This document shows positions 53,946-62,978 of a stretch of DNA of 64,000 bases, one piece after another. A model generated the notes under the pieces. It saw nothing but the letters and a program-made list of their open reading frames with translations. It made no database searches and was not told the DNA's origin. Origin of the DNA: Candidatus Thalassolituus haligoni (GTDB lineage: Bacteria; Pseudomonadota; Gammaproteobacteria; Pseudomonadales; Oceanobacteraceae); assembly GCF_041222825.1 (NCBI RefSeq), contig NZ_CP139482.1:1519001-1583000 (forward strand). Direction: 5' to 3'. The translations under genes were made by a program, and so were the position numbers. Positions within the stretch are counted from its first letter, which is position 1. Each line of letters begins with the position of its first letter.

Positions 53946-54851
53946 TTAGTTGATCTCGCCGAGCGGTGTTTGACGGGTGATGGCTGCTACTGCTTGGTGA
54001 CTGATGCGTCGCTCTGCTGAGATGGCATAAAATTCCTGCATCAATTCATGCACCGTCCCCACACACTGCACCTGGTATTTTGCGCAAATCTCCTCGCGGA
54101 TGACGTCGGGGGCAAAAAAATAGCCATGTCCCTGGCTGCCAAAGGCCTTTAGCAGGGCTGAGTCGTCAAACTCACCGGCGATTCTTACCGCAATGCCGGT
54201 ACGGTTAAACCAGCTCAGCAGGTCGGTTCGTAATCCGGATGCCGTGTCGGTTGGTAGCAGTACCGGGGCTTCATTCAGAACATCGGGAAATTTCTGATTG
54301 CCCTGTTGTTGTATTAACCCGGAGGATGCAAAACAGGCCAGACGGCTGCGTCCTAGCAGGTGGTTAAAGCAGCGAATATTCATCCCTGGTGGAATCGGGC
54401 TGTCTGCCAGTACCAGATCCAGCCGATGGACAGCGAGCTCTCCCAGCAGCACTGACATTTGCTCTTCATGACAAACAATTCGCATGGTGCCTGGCAGCGA
54501 CATCGCTGGACTCAGTAGACGATGGGCTATCGATTTGGGCAGGGCGTCGACGATACCGACCCGAAATTCAGTGGGTCTTTCGGTAATGCCCAGGTTCATC
54601 ACTTCCTGTAATTCATCACCGAGCTGAAAAATTTGCCGACTGTAGTCCAGTGCTACCCGACCGGCATCGGTCAGCTCCAGGCCTCGTCCCGACTTGGCAA
54701 ATAAAGCGACACCCAGATCTTCTTCCAGCATTTTTAACTGGCCACTGATCGTTTGGGGCGTGACGTTGAGTCGTATAGCCGCCAACTGGATGCTGCCTTC
54801 AGTCGCAACGCTATGAAAGTACTGTAGATGTTTGTAGTTGATACGGTGCAT
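53946..54851 (-). CDS. LysR family regulator, NhaR-like
   Basis: A 301-residue LysR-type regulator with the helix-turn-helix in HLQYFHSVATEGSIQLAAIR and LNVTPQTISGQLKMLEEDLG; this opening resembles NhaR, which activates the Na+/H+ antiporter gene nhaA in E. coli. The C-terminal effector domain follows from about residue 90. No antiporter gene is in the window, so the target is unknown. It is divergent from the Bax-inhibitor gene 120 bp away, which is a possible target. Confidence 0.85.
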   Translation of the reverse strand: MHRINYKHLQYFHSVATEGSIQLAAIRLNVTPQTISGQLKMLEEDLGVALFAKSGRGLELTDAGRVALDYSRQIFQLGDELQEVMNLGITERPTEFRVGIVDALPKSIAHRLLSPAMSLPGTMRIVCHEEQMSVLLGELAVHRLDLVLADSPIPPGMNIRCFNHLLGRSRLACFASSGLIQQQGNQKFPDVLNEAPVLLPTDTASGLRTDLLSWFNRTGIAVRIAGEFDDSALLKAFGSQGHGYFFAPDVIREEICAKYQVQCVGTVHELMQEFYAISAERRISHQAVAAITRQTPLGEIN

Positions 54852-54971
54852 AGGTCGAAAAAACCGAGCAATGAATATAAGATAATTCGAATATTATTTT
54901 TTATTGCGGCTCCGTACAATGCTTTTCACAATGCAAAACTGCTCTAAATAGTATTCATCAGGAGAAACTGT

Positions 54972-55685
54972 ATGAGTCGTCCAGATTATCTCAATTCCAA
55001 ACCATCGCAAGCCGACGTGACGTCGTTGCCGATGGGATCAGCTCAGGATCAAGCGGTCTCTGTGGATGGCCGTAAGGTTCTGCGCAACACCTATATGCTG
55101 CTATCCATGACGCTGTTATTCAGCGCAGCGGTGGCCGGTACGTCAATGTCAATGGGCTGGCCACATCCCGGTTTTATTCTGACATTGGTCGGTTATTTTG
55201 GTTTGCTGTTCCTGGTGCACAAAACCAAGGAAAGCGCGCTGGGGATTTTGTCTGTTTTCGCCCTGACCGGTTTTATGGGTTATACCCTGGGGCCGATCCT
55301 GTCGATGTACGCCAGTCTTCCTGGTGGCGCCAGCATCATTATGAGTGCTCTGGGTACAACCGGTCTGATTTTCTTCGGTATGTCTGGCTGGGTGCTGTCG
55401 ACCGGTAAAGACCTGTCTGGTTGGGGCAAGACGCTGATGGTCGGCATCATTATGGCGTTTGTATTATCGATTGGTGCGGTCATTTTTGAATTGCCAGCCT
55501 TGTCGTTAGCGGTATCCGGTATGTTTGTCATTCTGATGAGCGGCCTGATTGCTTACGAAACCAGTAATATTCTTCATGGTGGCGAAACTAACTACATCAT
55601 GGCGACCGTGTCGCTGTATGTATCGCTTTACAACCTGTTTATCAGCCTGCTGCAAATCTTTGGCGTGCTGGGTTCTGACGAATAG
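54972..55685 (+). CDS. Bax inhibitor-1/YccA family membrane protein
   Basis: A 237-residue protein with seven hydrophobic helices and the BI-1 pattern: LRNTYMLLSMTLLFSAAVAG at the first helix and ETSNILHGGETNYIMATVSL near the last, with terminal LYNLFISLLQIFGVLG. E. coli YccA of this family interacts with FtsH and protects SecY. A canonical ribosome-binding site (AGGAG) lies 7 bp before the ATG. A strong terminator follows. Function is inferred from the family only. Confidence 0.92.
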   Translation: MSRPDYLNSKPSQADVTSLPMGSAQDQAVSVDGRKVLRNTYMLLSMTLLFSAAVAGTSMSMGWPHPGFILTLVGYFGLLFLVHKTKESALGILSVFALTGFMGYTLGPILSMYASLPGGASIIMSALGTTGLIFFGMSGWVLSTGKDLSGWGKTLMVGIIMAFVLSIGAVIFELPALSLAVSGMFVILMSGLIAYETSNILHGGETNYIMATVSLYVSLYNLFISLLQIFGVLGSDE

Positions 55686-55715
55686 GGTTACGAATCTTCT
55701 GTGCTCAGGAAGATT

Positions 55716-55750
55716 GCCCCGGTTGGATTTGGCCCAACCGGGGCTTTTTT
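55716..55750 (+). terminator. Rho-independent terminator
   Basis: GCCCCGGTTGG and CCAACCGGGGC form a perfect 11-bp stem with a 7-nt loop, followed by six T. It ends the Bax-inhibitor transcript. Confidence 0.95.
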
Positions 55751-55760
55751 GTGTCTTTTT

Positions 55761-55843
55761 GCCCTTGCCCTTGCCCTTTCCCTTTCCCTTTCCCTTTCCC
55801 TTTCCCTTTCCCTTGCTCTTGCCTTTGCTCTTGCCTTTGCCCT
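55761..55843. repeat. Hexanucleotide simple-sequence repeat
   Basis: About 83 bp of a six-base period, GCCCTT/CCCTTT with variants at both ends (CTTTGC, CTCTTGC). It follows the terminator at once. On the minus strand it reads as Gly-Lys repeats, which is a by-product. Such tracts are prone to length change. Confidence 0.85.
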
Positions 55844-56089
55844 GTTCGGGGTTCAGTTCTATTTCCTGTTTGAGCCACCTTTCTCTTCCAGTCTCCTGCT
55901 TAATTGAATCTCTGTTTCCAGCGTGTGGCTGGTTTGGCAAAACACAAGCAACCTGTATTGGTATAACGGTAGCGGGCATCTGATCCTGGTGGTTGACGTC
56001 ATGGTTGGCCACCTGACGGTAATGGCTGTGCTCGCATTCATAACGGGCTGGCTCTATGCTCAACAGGTAAACAAAAGGATGGAGAGCGT

Positions 56090-57580
56090 ATGTTTGAGGT
56101 TGCTGAACTGGGGCAGTCGTTGTCTCGTGAGGAATTTGATCAACAGGTTCCGTCGCTACGTACCCGGTTACTGGAGATGCAGCAGGCGCTATTAGATGAA
56201 TCCTTTCCGGTTATTGTACTGGTGTCTGGCAGTGATGGTGCGGGTAAGGCCGTGCTGGTCAATCGCCTGAACGAATGGTTTGACCCTCGTTACCTGCGCA
56301 CGCTGGCGTTTGACGACAAAACTCAGGATGAGCGTGAGCGTCCGGATTATTGGCGCTTCTGGCAAGCCTTGCCACAGAAAGGCCATATCGGTCTGTACAT
56401 CGGCTCCTGGTACAGTGATCCGATTGCAAAACGGGTGGCCAAAACCCTGAATGACATTGAGCTGGACGGCTACCTTGCCCATATTCGTATTTTTGAACGC
56501 ATGTTGGTAGAAGATGGCGCACTGGTGATCAAGCTTTGGCTGCATCTCTCCAAAGAACAACAGCAGTTGCGGTTGCAGCAGCTTGAAGCGGATCCGGCAA
56601 CCGCCTGGCGGGTGACGGAAAAAGACAAGCGTCATCTGGCGCTGTACGACAGTTTCCGCTCAATTGCTGAGCATACTTTACGTCAAACCAGTACCGCAGA
56701 AGCGCCTTGGGTGGTGATTGAAAGTACCGATCCGCATTATCGTGATATCACGGTTGCCGAACATTTGCTTGAGCGTATACAGCACCACCAGGCGTTACAT
56801 ACCTGTTCAGATACCCCGCTGGAAGATGAAAATGCTGAAGCTGTAGCGCTGATTCATCGTCAGAAAACCCTGTTGGGCAATCTGGATCTGACTTTGGCAC
56901 TCGACAAGACAAGTTATCACCAGCAGCTGGAACACTGGCAAGGACAACTGTCGCTGCTGGCACGTCGCGCCTACCAGCAACGGGTTTCCATGGTGATCGT
57001 TCTGGAAGGGTGGGATGCCGGAGGGAAGGGCGGCCTGATTCGGCGCATCGTCCCCGCGCTGGATGCGCGTAACTATCAGATTATTCCAATTGCGGTGCCA
57101 ACCGATGAAGAAGCCGCACATCATTACCTGTGGCGGTTTTGGCGCCATATTCCCCGAGATGGGCGGGTGACCATCTACGATCGCAGTTGGTACGGGCGGG
57201 TGTTGGTAGAGCGGGTGGAGGGGTTTGCCAGCCGCGCAGAATGGTTACGGGCTTACAGTGAAATCAATGATTTTGAATCACAGCTGGTTGAACACGGTAC
57301 GGTGGTGGTGAAATTCTGGCTGCATATCGACAAGGATGAGCAGCTCAAGCGTTTTAAAGAAAGAGAAAAAATCAGCTACAAGCGCCACAAGATTACCGAT
57401 GATGACTACCGTAATCGCGAGCGCTGGGCTGATTATGAGCAAGCCGTCAATGATATGGTCGAGCGTACCAGTACCGAAGTGGCTCCCTGGCATCTGATTG
57501 AAGCCAACAATAAACGCTTCGCCAGAATCAAGGCGCTGAAGACGCTTTGCCAGCAGCTGGAACAGCAGCTAGGAGGTTAA
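56090..57580 (+). CDS. Polyphosphate:AMP phosphotransferase (tandem PPK2 domains)
   Basis: A 496-residue protein built of two consecutive PPK2 domains. The first has SGSDGAGKAVLVNRL (Walker A, about 47-62) and the second EGWDAGGKGGLIRRI (about 306-320), followed by IYDRSWYGRVLVERVEGF. The two-domain enzymes of class II phosphorylate AMP to ADP with polyphosphate. First-domain motifs are less conserved, as in other members. Cytosolic. The gene begins after the terminator and repeat tract, so it has its own promoter. A 153-bp gene for a small protein follows on the opposite strand. Confidence 0.9.
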   Translation: MFEVAELGQSLSREEFDQQVPSLRTRLLEMQQALLDESFPVIVLVSGSDGAGKAVLVNRLNEWFDPRYLRTLAFDDKTQDERERPDYWRFWQALPQKGHIGLYIGSWYSDPIAKRVAKTLNDIELDGYLAHIRIFERMLVEDGALVIKLWLHLSKEQQQLRLQQLEADPATAWRVTEKDKRHLALYDSFRSIAEHTLRQTSTAEAPWVVIESTDPHYRDITVAEHLLERIQHHQALHTCSDTPLEDENAEAVALIHRQKTLLGNLDLTLALDKTSYHQQLEHWQGQLSLLARRAYQQRVSMVIVLEGWDAGGKGGLIRRIVPALDARNYQIIPIAVPTDEEAAHHYLWRFWRHIPRDGRVTIYDRSWYGRVLVERVEGFASRAEWLRAYSEINDFESQLVEHGTVVVKFWLHIDKDEQLKRFKEREKISYKRHKITDDDYRNRERWADYEQAVNDMVERTSTEVAPWHLIEANNKRFARIKALKTLCQQLEQQLGG

Positions 57581-57700
57581 GTTCCGCCGCGAAGAGGATT
57601 TCGGGGCGGCTAGGGCGTGCTCAATTATTGGAGCGGCCCTGCCGGGTGCTCTCAGAGCAAGCCCACACAACAGGCTGCGCTCTATCATTGAGAACGCCCG

Positions 57701-57853
57701 CTAGCGATTATCTTCTTCAATGATTTCCAGCAAGCGGCGCGCAATAGCCTCAAACAGCTGGGCCTGCTCATTATTGGTGGCAGCAGTCAGGCTGTACATC
57801 AGGCTCTCGATTTCGGAACGGGACATATAGCGGACAGTGACAGGGTTGGTCAT
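57701..57853 (-). CDS. Small protein of 50 residues
   Basis: On the minus strand an open frame encodes MTNPVTVRYMSRSEIESLMY, then a helical, acidic second half ending EEDNR. It is too short for most gene lists. A GGGA about 8 bp upstream may serve as a ribosome-binding site. The sequence has amphipathic helix character and no signal or membrane segment. I do not recognise it. It sits between the polyphosphate kinase gene and the outer-membrane protein gene, both further away by more than 40 bp. Confidence 0.55.
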   Translation of the reverse strand: MTNPVTVRYMSRSEIESLMYSLTAATNNEQAQLFEAIARRLLEIIEEDNR

Positions 57854-57896
57854 AAGATTCCCAAGGTAACAGCGTTCAAGTGAAAGCGCTCACAAG

Positions 57897-58466
57897 TTAA
57901 AAACGATAGCTGATCAGGGCGCTGGTGAGCCAGACATTTGGGCGTTGCCCGGCAGCGCCGCTCCGGCGGTTTTGATTACGATAATCCTGATCGTCCCGGA
58001 AGGTGCCAGCAATATCGAGGGTGACAGCACCGAGTTGGTAACCTGTACCAATCTGCCAGCCCCAGCCATTAAACACACCAATCTGGCGGCCGCTGTTGCC
58101 CTGCAGAACGATTTTTTCGCGGTGCCAGGCCGGGCCGGTGTAAAGCCGGAAACCGGGCTGAGACAATCCCCAACCCCACATTAATTGGGTTTCAAAACCG
58201 GTGACGTCCTTGCCGTCCTGATGTATGCGGTACATAAGGAAGCGAGATGCCGCGTGATCCGTTTGTGGAAACTCTGCAAACAGAGAAACGCCGGTGTCGT
58301 CGGAGCTGGGAAAGTAATCTGCTCCGGGATCGATATCCAGGGTGGTGGCCGCAATACCAAACCGGAAATTGGTAAAGTCATCCTTGCTGGTGTCTGCCGC
58401 GAAGGCCAGTTGACTGGAAGCAAGTAGCGCTAGCGTACAGACCGAGCGAAAAACGATGGCCTTCAT
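57897..58466 (-). CDS. Small outer-membrane beta-barrel protein of unknown function
   Basis: A 189-residue protein with signal peptide (MKAIVFRSVCTLALLASSQL, cleavage after AFA) and alternating hydrophobic strands ending in phenylalanine (SALISYRF), as for outer-membrane barrels. Its size and motifs such as GWGLSQPGFRLYTGPAWHRE resemble PagP/PagL-sized barrels or Bcs/YaiO-type proteins, but no specific family is secured. The ATG 58466 is inside a longer frame; the signal peptide decides the start. It lies downstream of a 260-bp region that probably holds divergent promoters with the YkgJ gene. Confidence 0.7.
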   Translation of the reverse strand: MKAIVFRSVCTLALLASSQLAFAADTSKDDFTNFRFGIAATTLDIDPGADYFPSSDDTGVSLFAEFPQTDHAASRFLMYRIHQDGKDVTGFETQLMWGWGLSQPGFRLYTGPAWHREKIVLQGNSGRQIGVFNGWGWQIGTGYQLGAVTLDIAGTFRDDQDYRNQNRRSGAAGQRPNVWLTSALISYRF

Positions 58467-58726
58467 GGCATGACGTCCTGGATACATGGAGAGTGCCGGG
58501 AAGGCTAAACCACAGGGCGCTGGATGGCAAGAGTGTGAGAATATTATGCTGGATATTAATACAGTGTTTATCAGCGATCAGTAATGATACAACACTCGGT
58601 CAGTAAAGCCTCGATAGCGACTCCTCTGTCTGAATCTGAGCGCTATACTGTCAGGCTTGGTTGCAACGGTCGGTTACATTGAACCGGCTTTGGTTGCTTA
58701 TTTATACCTGTTTGAGGAGATTGCCA

Positions 58727-58981
58727 GTGGAATGCCGTCTTGGTTGTGGAGCCTGTTGTATCGCACCGTCGATCAGCTCGCCGATTCCGGGTATGCCTAA
58801 TGGCAAGTTGGCAGGAGAACGCTGCGCCCAACTGTCGGCGGATAATCTCTGTTGTATCTTTGGCTCACCAGAGCGGCCAGCCGTATGTGACCGCTTCAAG
58901 GCTGAAGCCGATTTTTGTGGTGATAGCCGTGAGCAGGCCTTGCATATTCTTAATGGGCTGGAGCAGCTTACCACTCAGTGA
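58727..58981 (+). CDS. YkgJ family cysteine cluster protein
   Basis: An 84-residue protein starting with GTG 58727; GAGGAG is six bases upstream, which decides against a longer frame. Cysteines follow the YkgJ pattern: ECRLGCGACC, ERCAQLSADNLCCIF, AVCDRF and DFCG, likely coordinating zinc or an iron-sulfur cluster. Function of the family is unknown. A NIF3-like gene begins 32 bp later, so the two may share a transcript. Confidence 0.85.
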   Translation: MECRLGCGACCIAPSISSPIPGMPNGKLAGERCAQLSADNLCCIFGSPERPAVCDRFKAEADFCGDSREQALHILNGLEQLTTQ

Positions 58982-59013
58982 ATGGGGGTGTGTGATCGAC
59001 TTGTTGAGGCATT

Positions 59014-59343
59014 ATGATGATGTACAAATTAGGCTTTTATGTACCTGTAAGCCATCTGGAACAGGTCAAACAGGCGGTCTTTGCGGCGGGAGGCGGTCAG
59101 ATTGGCGAGTACTGTCAGTGTTGTTGGCAAGTGCTGGGGAGTGGACAGTTTTGTCCCTCGGCAGCCGCGAATCCTTATCTGGGTCAGCCTGAAACGTTAG
59201 AAACGGTTACAGAGTATCGTGTTGAGCTGGTGTCAGCGGATGATCATATTCGTGCTGTGCTGGCGGCGTTGCGGCTGGCGCATCCCTATGAAGAGCCAGC
59301 GTTTGATCTGGTGCGGCTGGTGGATGAAGCGGAATTGCCCTGA
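59014..59343 (+). CDS. NIF3/YqfO-like dimetal-associated domain protein
   Basis: A 109-residue stand-alone YqfO-type domain: KLGFYVPVSHLEQVKQAVFA, GGGQIGEYCQCCWQVLGSG, and HPYEEPAFDL close to the end, matching the middle insertion domain of NIF3 proteins. This small form is common in pseudomonads and relatives; function unknown. It overlaps no neighbour and is convergent with the NUDIX gene 63 bp downstream. Confidence 0.85.
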   Translation: MMMYKLGFYVPVSHLEQVKQAVFAAGGGQIGEYCQCCWQVLGSGQFCPSAAANPYLGQPETLETVTEYRVELVSADDHIRAVLAALRLAHPYEEPAFDLVRLVDEAELP

Positions 59344-59405
59344 GAATTGCCCTGAAAAGAACCAGGGTATTTGGAGGTATTCACCGGGCCAGCGATCGTC
59401 GTAAT

Positions 59406-59948
59406 TTATTCGCTACTCAGTTGGTTACGGCTGATGTTGAAAATGTGCGGCTGAGGTGGATTCGGGTTGTCGAGATAGCGTCGTAATGTCTGTTCGACCG
59501 TTGCAAACGCCAGGGATTGCCAGGGAATGTCGGCGGGGGCGAATAGTTCAACTTGCAGACTTTCCGGGCCGGATGCAAACTCGGGTCGAGGCAGATCGGC
59601 CAGAAAAAACACATGTACCTGGCTGATGTGAGTCACTGAAATCATGCTGAACAACGACGAAATGGTCACCTCTGCACGTGCCTCTTCCCAGGTTTCTCGC
59701 AATGCCGCCTGCTCGGTACCTTCGTCATTTTCCATAAAACCGCCCGGCAGCGTCCAGTACCCCAGGCGTGGCTCAATAGCGCGTTTGCACAGCAGTATTT
59801 TGCCCTGATACACGGGTAATGTACCCGCGACAATCCGGGGGTTGCTATAGAATATGGTGTTGCAAACACTACAAATGTCGCGTTCGCGGTTGTCCCCTTC
59901 AGGGATGCGCCGTTCTATGATGCTGGCACATTGGCTGCAGTATTTCAT
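59406..59948 (-). CDS. NUDIX hydrolase with N-terminal zinc ribbon
   Basis: A 180-residue protein with an N-terminal zinc ribbon (CSQC ... CSVCNTIFY) and a NUDIX box GGFMENDEGTEQAALRETWE-EARAEV. Zinc-ribbon NUDIX proteins include NudC-type and ADP-ribose or NADH pyrophosphatases; this one is shorter than NudC and the substrate is open. ATG 59948 is supported by the zinc ribbon beginning there; the longer frame to 60002 has no support. It is followed on the same strand, upstream, by DUF3135. Confidence 0.88.
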   Translation of the reverse strand: MKYCSQCASIIERRIPEGDNRERDICSVCNTIFYSNPRIVAGTLPVYQGKILLCKRAIEPRLGYWTLPGGFMENDEGTEQAALRETWEEARAEVTISSLFSMISVTHISQVHVFFLADLPRPEFASGPESLQVELFAPADIPWQSLAFATVEQTLRRYLDNPNPPQPHIFNISRNQLSSE

Positions 59949-60019
59949 CCCGTCCTCAATTGTTGCTGCGATCACACAATGGGCAGTCGGTATGGCTGCC
60001 ACGGGATGAGTATACCTTG

Positions 60020-60418
60020 TTAGTTATTGGCAAGCTGCGGAAACGGAATCACCGTGCTGCTATTCGGGTTGATTGTTGCCTTGACGCTGGTTGCTTCCAT
60101 GATTGCCTGGTTGCTGGGTAATGCGCTGGTGAAGCCAGCAAGGGCCGAGCGGGTATCGACTTCTGCGCTGTTGATGGTTTGGCGCATCTGGTACAGGTGA
60201 TCGTGCATCATTTTTGAGACGCGGATGCAGGAATCCATCGGGTTTCTGGCGCGGCGGCGTTCCATATCGACCTGAAACTGAAGCCCACGCAGACGCCGCT
60301 GAAAAGCTGGCGGAGCGTTGTTGATGGTTTCTTCGATCATTTGCTGTCTTAAGGCTTCCAGTTGTTCCGGGTTGCTGTCGGCGAGTTTTCTCAGTTCGTC
60401 GAAGGATGGCATCTTCAC
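60020..60418 (-). CDS. DUF3135 family protein
   Basis: A 132-residue protein matching DUF3135 (PSFDELRKLADSNPEQLEAL, then INNAPPAFQRRLRGLQFQVD, MERRRARNPMDSCIRVSKMM). All-helical, cytoplasmic, of unknown function. GTG 60418 has GAGG eight bases upstream; ATG 60412 is two codons later. It precedes the NUDIX gene by 71 bp and is divergent from the CoA pyrophosphatase gene. Confidence 0.86.
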   Translation of the reverse strand: MKMPSFDELRKLADSNPEQLEALRQQMIEETINNAPPAFQRRLRGLQFQVDMERRRARNPMDSCIRVSKMMHDHLYQMRQTINSAEVDTRSALAGFTSALPSNQAIMEATSVKATINPNSSTVIPFPQLANN

Positions 60419-60693
60419 AGCACTGGCCTCTTGGAAATTTTTGGGAACTTGCTTGCACTTTGTGAAATCTAGTCTACCTCAGTAACAAGATGTAAAGAAT
60501 CTTGTCGCTTTGTTTTTTAACCTGTCTAACCTGTTGAATTTACTTTAGAAATATTTTTGACAGTATTGTCACGCAGGTTTGAGCAAAAAAATCTACTTTG
60601 GCCGATAATCTGCTTCAACTTATTAGCCTGCTCTGAAATCTTGTCTTGAGCTTTTTCTGGTGATCGAAAGGTCTCCCTACTAGACTGTTAATC

Positions 60694-61305
60694 ATGAATC
60701 AATCCGATCTTTTTTTCCGTTTGTCCGGGGAATGGCAAGGCCATCAACCCAGACGTTTTTCCCGTGCCGGTTTGCGCGAAGCCGCCGTGTTGGTGGCAGT
60801 TACTGATCATCCGTATCAGCCATCATTGTTACTGACCCGGCGAGCTGCCGATATGCCCACCCATCAGGGTGAGGTCGCCTTTCCAGGCGGCAAACGCGAC
60901 GATACCGACCATGATCTGGTGGCAACGGCATTACGTGAAGCCCATGAAGAAGTCGGTTTGTCTCCCGAGTATGTTCAGGTGGTGGGCATGCTGGATCAGG
61001 TGGTGTCCAAATACGGTTTTCTGGTGACGCCGGTATTGGCGGTGATTCCCCATGATGTGGCGTTAACGGCAGACCCGCGTGAGCTGGATTGCCTGTTTCA
61101 TGTACCGCTGGCATTTTTTGATCAGCCGCCATCCGGGTATTTCCAGCGGGATGGTATTCGTATGCCGACCTGGATATTTGAACGTTTTCGGATCTGGGGG
61201 CTGACGGCCTACATTACTGCGGAGATGCTGAATCGTTATTTTGCCGCTGAGATTGCGCTGGGTACGGTTGTACCCGCTACCGCAGAAGACCCTGAAGACG
61301 TGTAA
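60694..61305 (+). CDS. CoA pyrophosphatase, NUDIX family (NudL-like)
   Basis: A 203-residue NUDIX hydrolase. The subfamily signature LLTRRAADMPTHQGEVAFPG precedes the NUDIX box GGKRDDTDHDLVATALREAH-EEVGL. NudL-type enzymes cut coenzyme A to 4'-phosphopantetheine and 3',5'-ADP. Cytoplasmic. A 275-bp AT-rich region upstream should contain divergent promoters. The DUF1289 gene follows 74 bp later. Confidence 0.92.
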   Translation: MNQSDLFFRLSGEWQGHQPRRFSRAGLREAAVLVAVTDHPYQPSLLLTRRAADMPTHQGEVAFPGGKRDDTDHDLVATALREAHEEVGLSPEYVQVVGMLDQVVSKYGFLVTPVLAVIPHDVALTADPRELDCLFHVPLAFFDQPPSGYFQRDGIRMPTWIFERFRIWGLTAYITAEMLNRYFAAEIALGTVVPATAEDPEDV

Positions 61306-61379
61306 TCGACACTGTCTTGTTCTGATCAGACCCAACGGGTAGCATTCACCCCTTCGCTTACTGCTGCTGGAGGCCGCTC

Positions 61380-61610
61380 TTGTCTACGGATACGACGCCA
61401 TCTGCCGGAACTGAATTGCCGGTAAAATCCCCTTGTGTTCATGTCTGTGTGCTGGATAACCAGGACATTTGCCAGGGGTGTTATCGCTCCGGTATGGAAA
61501 TCAGCCAGTGGGGCCGGATGTCGAACAGTGACAAGCGCGATGTACTGACGCGGTGTCATCAGCGGGAGCTGGTATCAGGTAATGTGTTTGTTATAGCCCC
61601 CTCTTCCTGA
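61380..61610 (+). CDS. DUF1289 family protein
   Basis: A 76-residue protein with the DUF1289 Cys pattern SPCVHVCVLDNQDICQGCYR followed by SGMEISQWGRMSNSDKRDVL. Probably a small zinc- or iron-sulfur-binding protein; function unknown. The start is TTG 61380, supported by GGAGG six bases upstream; no ATG is available before the Cys motif. Its stop is 87 bp before purT. Confidence 0.86.
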   Translation: MSTDTTPSAGTELPVKSPCVHVCVLDNQDICQGCYRSGMEISQWGRMSNSDKRDVLTRCHQRELVSGNVFVIAPSS

Positions 61611-61697
61611 GTCGGTATTTCTTGTTGTTATTCATTTTTATTGGCGTTAGGCGGATGATCCGGCCCGGTGCTGATTTGCTTGCCAGAGAGTCTGATT

Positions 61698-62921
61698 ATG
61701 TCTGATGTTGCTGCTGTCCTGAATGCCCCGGTTATCGGTACCCCTTTTTCAGCTACCGCGACCCGAGTGCTGTTGTGTGGCTCTGGAGAGCTGGGCAAAG
61801 AGGTGGTCATTGAGTTACAGCGCCTGGGGTGTGAGGTGATTGCGGTGGATCGCTACGCCAACGCTCCGGCGATGCAGGTTGCAGATCGTTGTCATGTGAT
61901 CAATATGCTTGACGGTCAGGCCTTGCGTGCGGTGATTCAGCAAGAGCAACCAGCCTTGATCGTGCCGGAAATTGAAGCCATTGCGACGGCGACATTGGCA
62001 GAGCTGGAAAGTGAAGGGTTTCGGGTTGTGCCAACTGCCCGTGCAACTCAGTTGACGATGAATCGTGAAGGCATTCGTTGTCTGGCGGCAGAGACACTTG
62101 GAGTACCCACGTCGAGTTATCGTTTTGCGGCCTCAGAAAGTGATTTTTACGCGGCTGTTGATACGATCGGTTTGCCGTGTCTGGTCAAGCCGATCATGAG
62201 TTCGTCTGGTAAAGGACAAAGCTTTGTTCGAACGGCTGCAGAGCTGGCTCCGGCCTGGCGTTATGCGCAAGAAGGTGGTCGTGCAGGGCAGGGGAAAGTG
62301 ATTGTCGAAGGGTTTGTGGATTTTGACTTTGAAATCACATTATTGACTGTCCGTCACAGTGATGGGTGCGGTGGCACGGTGACGAGTTTTTGTGATCCGA
62401 TTGGCCATCGCCAGCAAGACGGTGATTATCAGGAATCCTGGCAACCGCAGCAAATGACCGCAGCGGCCTTGCTACGGGCGCAGGAGATTGCCACCACCGT
62501 GACCACTGAACTCGGTGGCTGGGGGTTGTACGGCGTTGAATTGTTTGTGCGCGGGGATGAGGTTATTTTCAGTGAAGTCTCTCCACGACCACACGATACC
62601 GGGCTGGTCACGCTGATTTCGCAAGACCTGTCAGAGTTTGCCTTGCACGCACGGGCGATTCTGGGATTACCAATCCCGTCCATTCGTCAGTTCGGGGCTT
62701 CTGCGTCAGCGGTGATCCTGGTAGAAGGACGTTCAACGACGATGCAATACGGCAATCTGTTTACTGCCATGATGGAGCCGGACACCCAGCTGCGCCTGTT
62801 TGGCAAGCCGGAGGTGCAGGGCAAGCGGCGTCTGGGGGTCGCTCTGGCAAGAGCTGAGTCTGAAGCGCTGGCGCGTGACAAGGCAAAACGCAGTGCCGAT
62901 GCGGTAACTGTGACCTTGTAA
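61698..62921 (+). CDS. purT: Formate-dependent phosphoribosylglycinamide formyltransferase PurT
   Basis: PurT carries out the third step of purine synthesis using formate and ATP. The 407-residue ATP-grasp enzyme has [70 protein letters not shown] and [20 protein letters not shown], all close to E. coli PurT. ATG 61698 is preferred; a ten-codon upstream extension to 61668 is not conserved. The next gene is convergent. Confidence 0.96.
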   Translation: MSDVAAVLNAPVIGTPFSATATRVLLCGSGELGKEVVIELQRLGCEVIAVDRYANAPAMQVADRCHVINMLDGQALRAVIQQEQPALIVPEIEAIATATLAELESEGFRVVPTARATQLTMNREGIRCLAAETLGVPTSSYRFAASESDFYAAVDTIGLPCLVKPIMSSSGKGQSFVRTAAELAPAWRYAQEGGRAGQGKVIVEGFVDFDFEITLLTVRHSDGCGGTVTSFCDPIGHRQQDGDYQESWQPQQMTAAALLRAQEIATTVTTELGGWGLYGVELFVRGDEVIFSEVSPRPHDTGLVTLISQDLSEFALHARAILGLPIPSIRQFGASASAVILVEGRSTTMQYGNLFTAMMEPDTQLRLFGKPEVQGKRRLGVALARAESEALARDKAKRSADAVTVTL

Positions 62922-62978
62922 ACCAGTCAGCAGTACACAGCAGGGTTTGGTGTTCCAGGCGCAGGCGATTCTTTCTAG

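Noticed and set aside
55506..56063. Minus-strand frame with a long Lys-Gly repeat
   Set aside because: The repeat is only the translation of the hexanucleotide tract on the wrong strand, and the frame overlaps the end of the BI-1 gene and the terminator.
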